Source: Sphaerotilus mobilis (GTDB lineage: Bacteria; Pseudomonadota; Gammaproteobacteria; Burkholderiales; Burkholderiaceae_C). From it: a stretch of DNA of 64,000 nt. A program made the translations under genes and the position numbers. Position 1 is the stretch's first letter. Each line of letters starts with the position of its first letter. The notes under the pieces were generated by a model that ran no database searches, had not been told where the DNA came from, and saw nothing but the letters and a program-made list of their open reading frames with translations. The stretch spans positions 482,588-546,587 of the forward strand of contig NZ_SGWV01000010.1 in assembly GCF_004216565.1 (NCBI RefSeq), read 5' to 3'. Below, piece after piece: positions 59,935 to 64,000 of the stretch.

Positions 59935-60624
59935 ATGCCTAAGCTTGTCGTTTCGTTGGACGGTGTCGTCATCAAGGAAGTCCAACTCACCAAGGACAAG
60001 ACGACGCTGGGTCGTCGGCCCTACAACGACATCGTGATCGACAACCTCGCCGTCAGCGGCGAGCACGCGGTCCTCCAGATGGTCGGTCAGGACGTCTACA
60101 TCGAGGATCAGAACAGCACCAACGGCACCTACATCAACGGTCGTGCCGTCAAGAAGCAGCTGCTGCAGCACAACGACACAGTCGAGATCGGCAAATACAA
60201 GATCAAGTATTTGGTCGAGGACAGCGCCGATTACGAGAAGACGATGATCCTCAAGCCTGGGCAGATGCCGCCGGGCATCGGTGGTGCGAGGCCGCAGATG
60301 CCGACGTCGCCCGGCCATCTGCCCCCGCCATCGAACTTCGGCAGCCTGGGGATCTCGACGGTCACGCAGGCTTCCATCAAGGTGCTGTCCGGCGCTGCGG
60401 CTGGACGCGAGGTCGCGCTGACCAAGGTCGTGACCACCGTTGGCAAACCTGGCGTGCAGGTCGCATCCATCACGAAGCGACCGGGCGGCTACGTGTTTGC
60501 GCACGTGGAAGGCGGCACCCGACCGACCGTCAACGGCTCGGCCGTGCAGGGTGACCCGGTGCACCTGAAGGACGGCGACGTCATCGAGCTGGCCGGCACG
60601 CAGATGCAGTTCGTCCAGCCCTGA
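59935..60624 (+). CDS. FHA-domain protein
   Basis: This 229-residue protein has an N-terminal FHA domain (TTLGRRPYNDIVIDNLAVSG; EHAVLQ; QNSTNGTYINGRAV) with the conserved Arg, Ser-x-x-His and Asn-Gly residues that bind phosphothreonine. A Pro-rich linker (residues ~115-140) precedes a second, degenerate FHA-like domain (VLSGAAAGREVALTKVV; PTVNGSAV; LKDGDVIELAG) that lacks the phosphate-binding Arg. It probably reads phosphorylation by the upstream kinase. A 243-bp gap follows before the MBL-fold gene. Confidence 0.9.
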   Translation: MPKLVVSLDGVVIKEVQLTKDKTTLGRRPYNDIVIDNLAVSGEHAVLQMVGQDVYIEDQNSTNGTYINGRAVKKQLLQHNDTVEIGKYKIKYLVEDSADYEKTMILKPGQMPPGIGGARPQMPTSPGHLPPPSNFGSLGISTVTQASIKVLSGAAAGREVALTKVVTTVGKPGVQVASITKRPGGYVFAHVEGGTRPTVNGSAVQGDPVHLKDGDVIELAGTQMQFVQP

Positions 60625-60867
60625 CCGGGCCTGGGCGCAACGGCCGCTGACCAAGCCAGCGGCTCATCCGACGCCCTTCCGGCACCGACCCGCGTGCCCT
60701 TGTTCACGTCCGACACATTTCGCGGTCGACCGCATGCGGGCCCAGTGCGTTTGTACGCAACCGGGCGCTTGCCCGGGGCCGCGCCGGAGGGCAGCATTCG
60801 TGCCTTGATCGCCCTTGGTGCTGCCGTCCCTCCGACGGTTGCGCGGTGGGCCTGACCTGGAATTCGA
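60625..60867. other. intergenic gap with hairpins before MBL-fold gene
   Basis: A 243-bp stretch between the FHA and MBL-fold genes with no gene-like frame. CCGGGC (60761-60766) pairs with GCCCGG (60771-60776). A second hairpin is GGCAGCA (60790-60796) with TGCTGCC (60819-60825). They could form a terminator for the FHA operon and a leader for the next gene. Confidence 0.35.
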
Positions 60868-61644
60868 ATGAACTTGCGCGTCCTCGGCTGTTCGGGCTCG
60901 ATTGCCCAGGACTGCCGAACCACCTCCTTTCTGCTCAATGACAGCATCCTGATCGACGCGGGCACCGGCGTGGGCGACCTCACGCTCGACGAGATGGCTC
61001 GCATCGATCACATCCTGATCTCGCATTCGCACCTCGACCACGTGCTCGGCATCGCCCTGATCGCCGACAGCGTGATGCATCGGCGCATGTCCGGCGAGCA
61101 GTGCAAGCCGATCCGCGTGCATGCCCTGCCCGAGACGCTCGAAGCGCTGCGCCGGCATGTCTTCAACAACGTGATCTGGCCAGACTTCACCCGCCTGCCA
61201 CGGCCGCAGCAACCCATCCTGGAGCTGCATCCGATCGAGATCGGCCAGTGCCTGACGCTCGCCGACCTGCCCATCGAGGTGCTGCCCGCCGCCCACACCG
61301 TGCCGGCCTGCGGCTTCGGCGTGGCCACGCCCAGCGGCTGGTGGATCTACACCGGTGACACCGGTCCAAACCCCGCGCTGTGGCGCACGCTGCGGGGTCG
61401 TCGCATTGCCCAGTTGGTGATCGAGACGGCCTTCAGCGACGACGAGCGCGCGCTGGCCGAGGTCAGCAAGCATCTGTCGCCCAGCATGCTGGCCGACGAG
61501 CTGGGCCAGCTTGAAGAGCACACCCGCGTGGCGATCACCCACGTCAAGCCAGGCGAGATGGCGGCAGTGACTGGCCAGCTCGCCGCCATGGGCCTGGGCC
61601 GCACGATCACGCCGCTGGCACGCGGCGAGACCTTCACCTTCTGA
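60868..61644 (+). CDS. metallo-beta-lactamase-fold hydrolase, cAMP phosphodiesterase-like
   Basis: This 258-residue protein has an MBL fold with the zinc motif H53-S-H55-L-D-H58. Further residues are AAHTVPACGFG, YTGDTG and ITHVKPGEM. The N-terminus MNLRVLGCSGSIA and overall layout resemble class II cyclic-nucleotide phosphodiesterases and related RNase Z-like hydrolases. It may hydrolyse a cyclic nucleotide or phosphodiester. It follows the kinase-phosphatase-FHA set in the same direction, and may belong to the same signalling module. The start ATG is preceded by only a weak ribosome binding site. Confidence 0.78.
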   Translation: MNLRVLGCSGSIAQDCRTTSFLLNDSILIDAGTGVGDLTLDEMARIDHILISHSHLDHVLGIALIADSVMHRRMSGEQCKPIRVHALPETLEALRRHVFNNVIWPDFTRLPRPQQPILELHPIEIGQCLTLADLPIEVLPAAHTVPACGFGVATPSGWWIYTGDTGPNPALWRTLRGRRIAQLVIETAFSDDERALAEVSKHLSPSMLADELGQLEEHTRVAITHVKPGEMAAVTGQLAAMGLGRTITPLARGETFTF

Positions 61645-61659
61645 GACACCAACGGCGGT

Positions 61660-62421
61660 TCAGAGCCGCCAGGCGTCCCAGCCAGTGCGAAGGATCAGCA
61701 GGCTGACGACGACGATGAAGACGCCGCGCACGAAGCCCGCGCCGCGCTTCAGGGCCAGGTGCGTGCCGACGTAGCTGCCCGCCACATTGGCCACCGCCAT
61801 GGTCGCGGCCACCTGCGGCATCACATGCCCGGCAGCCACGAACCAGGCCAGTGCGGCGACGTTGGTCGCCACGTTCAGCAGCTTGGCGCTGGCCGAGGCA
61901 TGCAGGAAGTCGTAGCCCAGCGAACGAACCAGCAGGAAGACGAAGAAGCTGCCTGTGCCCGGGCCGAAGAAGCCGTCGTAGAAGCCGATCACCCCGCCGA
62001 TCAGGATGGCAATGCCGCGCTCGGCCGAGACGCTGCGGTGCGGTGCGTGCTCACGCCCGAGGTCCTTGCGGCTCAGGGTGTAGACCAGCACCGCCGCGAG
62101 GATGAAGGGCAGCGCCTTGCGCAGGCTGCCCGCACTGACCTGCGTGACCAGCCAGGCGCCAAAGGCCGCCCCCGCAAAGGCCGCCACCATGGCCGGCCCC
62201 AGCGAAGACCAGTTCAGCGTGACACGCCGCGCATACAGCCGCGCTGCCCAGGCGGTGCCCCAGACAGAGGCGCTCTTGTTGGTGCCAAACAGCGTGGCCG
62301 GCGCCACGCCCGGATAGGCCGCGAACAGGGCCGGTACCAGCACCAGCCCGCCACCGCCGACGATGGCGTCGACGAAGCCCGCCAGTGCGGACGCCAGCGT
62401 CACCCAGATCCATTCCGTCAT
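61660..62421 (-). CDS. TauE/SafE-family sulfite exporter-like permease
   Basis: This 253-residue membrane protein has about seven or eight predicted helices and the TauE/SafE (DUF81) pattern: GFVDAIVGGGGLVLVPALF, NKSASVWGTAWAAR and GFYDGFFGPGTGSFFVFLLV, a repeated half with matching glycine-rich turns. Members export sulfite, sulfoacetate or other organic anions. It is a single gene converging with the MBL-fold gene; a 5-bp hairpin around 61654-61670 includes its stop codon in the loop. The ATG at 62421 starts MTEWIWVTLAS. Confidence 0.88.
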   Translation of the reverse strand: MTEWIWVTLASALAGFVDAIVGGGGLVLVPALFAAYPGVAPATLFGTNKSASVWGTAWAARLYARRVTLNWSSLGPAMVAAFAGAAFGAWLVTQVSAGSLRKALPFILAAVLVYTLSRKDLGREHAPHRSVSAERGIAILIGGVIGFYDGFFGPGTGSFFVFLLVRSLGYDFLHASASAKLLNVATNVAALAWFVAAGHVMPQVAATMAVANVAGSYVGTHLALKRGAGFVRGVFIVVVSLLILRTGWDAWRL

Positions 62422-62499
62422 GCCCGTGTGTCCCTCGTGAGCCGGTCGACCGCGCTTCATGTGCCCGCGCCGGCCCCCGGTCACGTCCAGACAAAGAAA

Positions 62500-62524
62500 A
62501 AGGCGCCGGCATGACCGGCGCCTT
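62500..62524 (-). terminator. intrinsic terminator, minus strand
   Basis: AAGGCGCCGG (62500-62509) pairs perfectly with CCGGCGCCTT (62515-62524) around CATGA. On the minus strand it is followed by TTTTTCTTTG, a clear T-tract. It lies 275 bp beyond the stop of the GMC oxidoreductase and 79 bp before the TauE start. Confidence 0.85.
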
Positions 62525-62798
62525 CGAATTGTCTCTTGTGTGATGAGGCGGCATCGCCTGCACCCATCGGGATCGAGCCCTGGAACAGCCTGTGCCGGCT
62601 GCTTTTCCTGGACGTTTCCGCGCTGATGTTGTTCTGCGGATTCCGTCCGATCTTGCGAGTCTTGTCTCCTCAGCACCTCGCTCCGGCAAGGTGCCGCTGG
62701 GGCCCCGCTTGCGAGTCGCTGGACTGTATCGATCCGCCGCGCACGTCAGCATCAGGAAGAACCCGCACCGCTGTCGGGCGCGGCGCACCGTCTAGGTG
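62525..62798. other. 274-bp gap before terminator, possible ncRNA or long 3' UTR
   Basis: No frame here looks like a gene on either strand. Because a strong minus-strand terminator closes it, the segment is transcribed either as a long 3' end of the oxidoreductase mRNA or as a separate small RNA. It does not match tmRNA, 6S or RNase P RNA by eye. Confidence 0.4.
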
Positions 62799-64000
62799 TC
62801 AGGCCGTGCCCGCACCCGCATCGGCCCGGATCCAGGCTGCCGCTCGCTCGGCCAGCATCAGCGTCGGGGAATTGGTGTTGCCGCTCGTGATGGTGGGCAT
62901 GACGCTGGCATCCACCACGCGCAGGCCGCGAATGCCGCGCACGCGCAGCCGGCTGTCGACCACCGCACCGGCATCGTCGGCCGTCCCCATGCGGCAGGTG
63001 CCGACCGGGTGAAAGATCGTCGTGCCGATGTCTCCGGCCAGGCGCGCCAGGTCCTCGTCGCTGTCCGGGCCGGGCCCAGGCTTGACTTCCTGCGGCCGGA
63101 ACGGCGCCAGCGCAGACTGGCCGACGATGCGCCGGGTCAAGCGCAGCGACTGCGCGGCGACGCGCCGATCTTCCTCGGTCGACAGGTAATTGGGCGCGAT
63201 GGCCGGGGCATCCTCGATGCGCGGGCTGCGGATGTGGACCTCGCCACGCGAACTGGGGTTGAGGTTGCAGACGCTGGCCGTGAACGCATCGAAGGGATGC
63301 AAGGGCTCGCCAAAGGCATCCAGCGACAGCGGCTGGACGTGGTACTCGAGGTTGGCGTGGGCGCGATCCGGGTCTGAGCGCGCGAAGGCACCCAGCTGCG
63401 AGGGCGCCATGCTCATCGGACCGCTGCGCCGCAATGCGTACTCCAGGCCAATCCTGGCCTTGCCCCACCAACTGCGCGAGAGGGTGTTGAGCGTGCGCGT
63501 GCCCTGCACGCCGTAGACCGAGCGGATCTGCAGGTGGTCCTGCAGGTTCTGGCCGACGCCCGGCAATTCGTGCTGTGGCGTCACCCCCAGCCCATGCAGT
63601 CGCGCACCATCACCGATCCCCGACAACTGCAGGACCTGCACGCTGCCGATGCTGCCGGCACTCAACAGCACCTCGCCGCTGGCGTGCACGGTCTCGACGC
63701 CGTGCGGCGTGCGGACTTCGACACCGGTGCAGCGCATCGCGCCGTCGGCCTGGCGCTCAAGCAGCAGGCGCTGGACGTGCACGCCGGTCCACATCTCGAA
63801 GTTGGTCCGACCAAAGCAGGTCGGCCGCAGGAAGGCCTTGGCGGTGTTCCAGCGCAGGCCCTTGCGTTGGTTGACCTCGAAGTAGCCGACCCCCGTGTTG
63901 TCGCCCTGGTTGAAGTCCTTCGTGGCCGGAATGCCCGCCTGGACAGCGGCCTGCGCAAACGCGTCGAGGATCTCCCAGCTCAGGCGCTGTTTCTCGACCC
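62799..64000 (-). CDS. GMC-family oxidoreductase (choline dehydrogenase-like), N-terminus beyond edge
   Basis: About 400 residues of a glucose-methanol-choline FAD oxidoreductase are visible; the N-terminal FAD-binding Rossmann part lies beyond the right edge. The visible part starts near KQRLSWEILDAFA and has VLLSAGSIGSVQVLQLSGIG (GMC signature 2), LPGVGQNLQDHL and FHPVGTCRMG with the active-site histidine. It ends with GNTNSPTLMLAERAA. The enzyme oxidises an alcohol to an aldehyde; the substrate is unknown. The reading frame is intact to the edge. Confidence 0.88.
   Translation of the reverse strand, partial: VEKQRLSWEILDAFAQAAVQAGIPATKDFNQGDNTGVGYFEVNQRKGLRWNTAKAFLRPTCFGRTNFEMWTGVHVQRLLLERQADGAMRCTGVEVRTPHGVETVHASGEVLLSAGSIGSVQVLQLSGIGDGARLHGLGVTPQHELPGVGQNLQDHLQIRSVYGVQGTRTLNTLSRSWWGKARIGLEYALRRSGPMSMAPSQLGAFARSDPDRAHANLEYHVQPLSLDAFGEPLHPFDAFTASVCNLNPSSRGEVHIRSPRIEDAPAIAPNYLSTEEDRRVAAQSLRLTRRIVGQSALAPFRPQEVKPGPGPDSDEDLARLAGDIGTTIFHPVGTCRMGTADDAGAVVDSRLRVRGIRGLRVVDASVMPTITSGNTNSPTLMLAERAAAWIRADAGAGTA

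Noticed and set aside
62536-63012. Plus-strand frame overlapping the oxidoreductase end
   Set aside because: It crosses the terminator flank and antisense coding sequence with no recognisable protein features.

Overview
This 64 kb window is a GC-rich chromosomal segment from a betaproteobacterium, most likely order Burkholderiales near the Leptothrix/Sphaerotilus/Rubrivivax group. The inference rests on strong GC-biased codon use, a CysB-type LysR regulator, ParB next to an RBBP9-type hydrolase, a type-2 ArgC, a SWIB protein with a histone-H1-like tail, and the overall gene style. No tRNA, rRNA, CRISPR array or intact insertion sequence was seen. Nothing was run through a database; all family calls are by eye.

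Layout. 1-426: repeat-rich intergenic DNA with a 32-bp perfect inverted repeat. 427-7233: a CysB-like regulator divergent from two tandem paralogous secreted proteins (the second extended by fibronectin-III domains), then a HAD phosphatase and an aldo/keto reductase. 7234-16114: a decaying defence island with a radC remnant, type I restriction-modification genes hsdR-hsdM-(DUF1016)-hsdS, a truncated DUF262 gene and an uncharacterised P-loop ATPase; base composition drops in the hsdS recognition domains and beyond. 16303-21308: LysR regulator divergent from ligAB (protocatechuate 4,5-dioxygenase), a membrane-anchored endonuclease/exonuclease/phosphatase-fold protein, and AMP nucleosidase. 21360-25683 (minus): iron-siderophore/cobalamin-type ABC importer, a small DUF2946-like protein and an M48 peptidase. 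25888-31873 (minus): a complete RND tripartite efflux operon.

32294-34423 encodes an EF-G paralogue. 34442-39765 (minus) is an aromatic amine dehydrogenase cluster: an AraC regulator, aauB (heavy chain), aauE, aauD, aauA (TTQ-bearing light chain) and two c-type cytochromes that could carry electrons away. 39942-46028 is an Asp/Glu/hydantoin racemase divergent from a PotABCD-like importer whose last gene is a GntR-FCD regulator; a repeated 12-mer beside both divergent start codons is a good operator candidate. 46084-48697: a DUF2892 membrane protein, a Crp/Fnr regulator with two CRP-like palindromes between them, and a D-lactate dehydrogenase-type flavoenzyme.

48722-53577 (minus) is the conserved prkA-yeaH(DUF444)-spoVR stress operon, preceded by a possible sigma-54 promoter and a structured leader. 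53958-56978 holds parB (without parA), a small hydrolase, argC and the SWIB protein. 57343-61644 is a TerC-family membrane protein followed by a kinase / PP2C phosphatase / FHA / metallo-beta-lactamase-fold set that looks like a phospho-signalling module. The window ends with a TauE/SafE permease and a GMC oxidoreductase cut by the right edge.

No single unmistakably new system was found. The best candidates are the ATPase in the defence island, the DUF1016 protein that has lost its nuclease core, the AADH cluster with its His-tailed AauD and promoter inverted repeat, and the tandem secreted paralogues.
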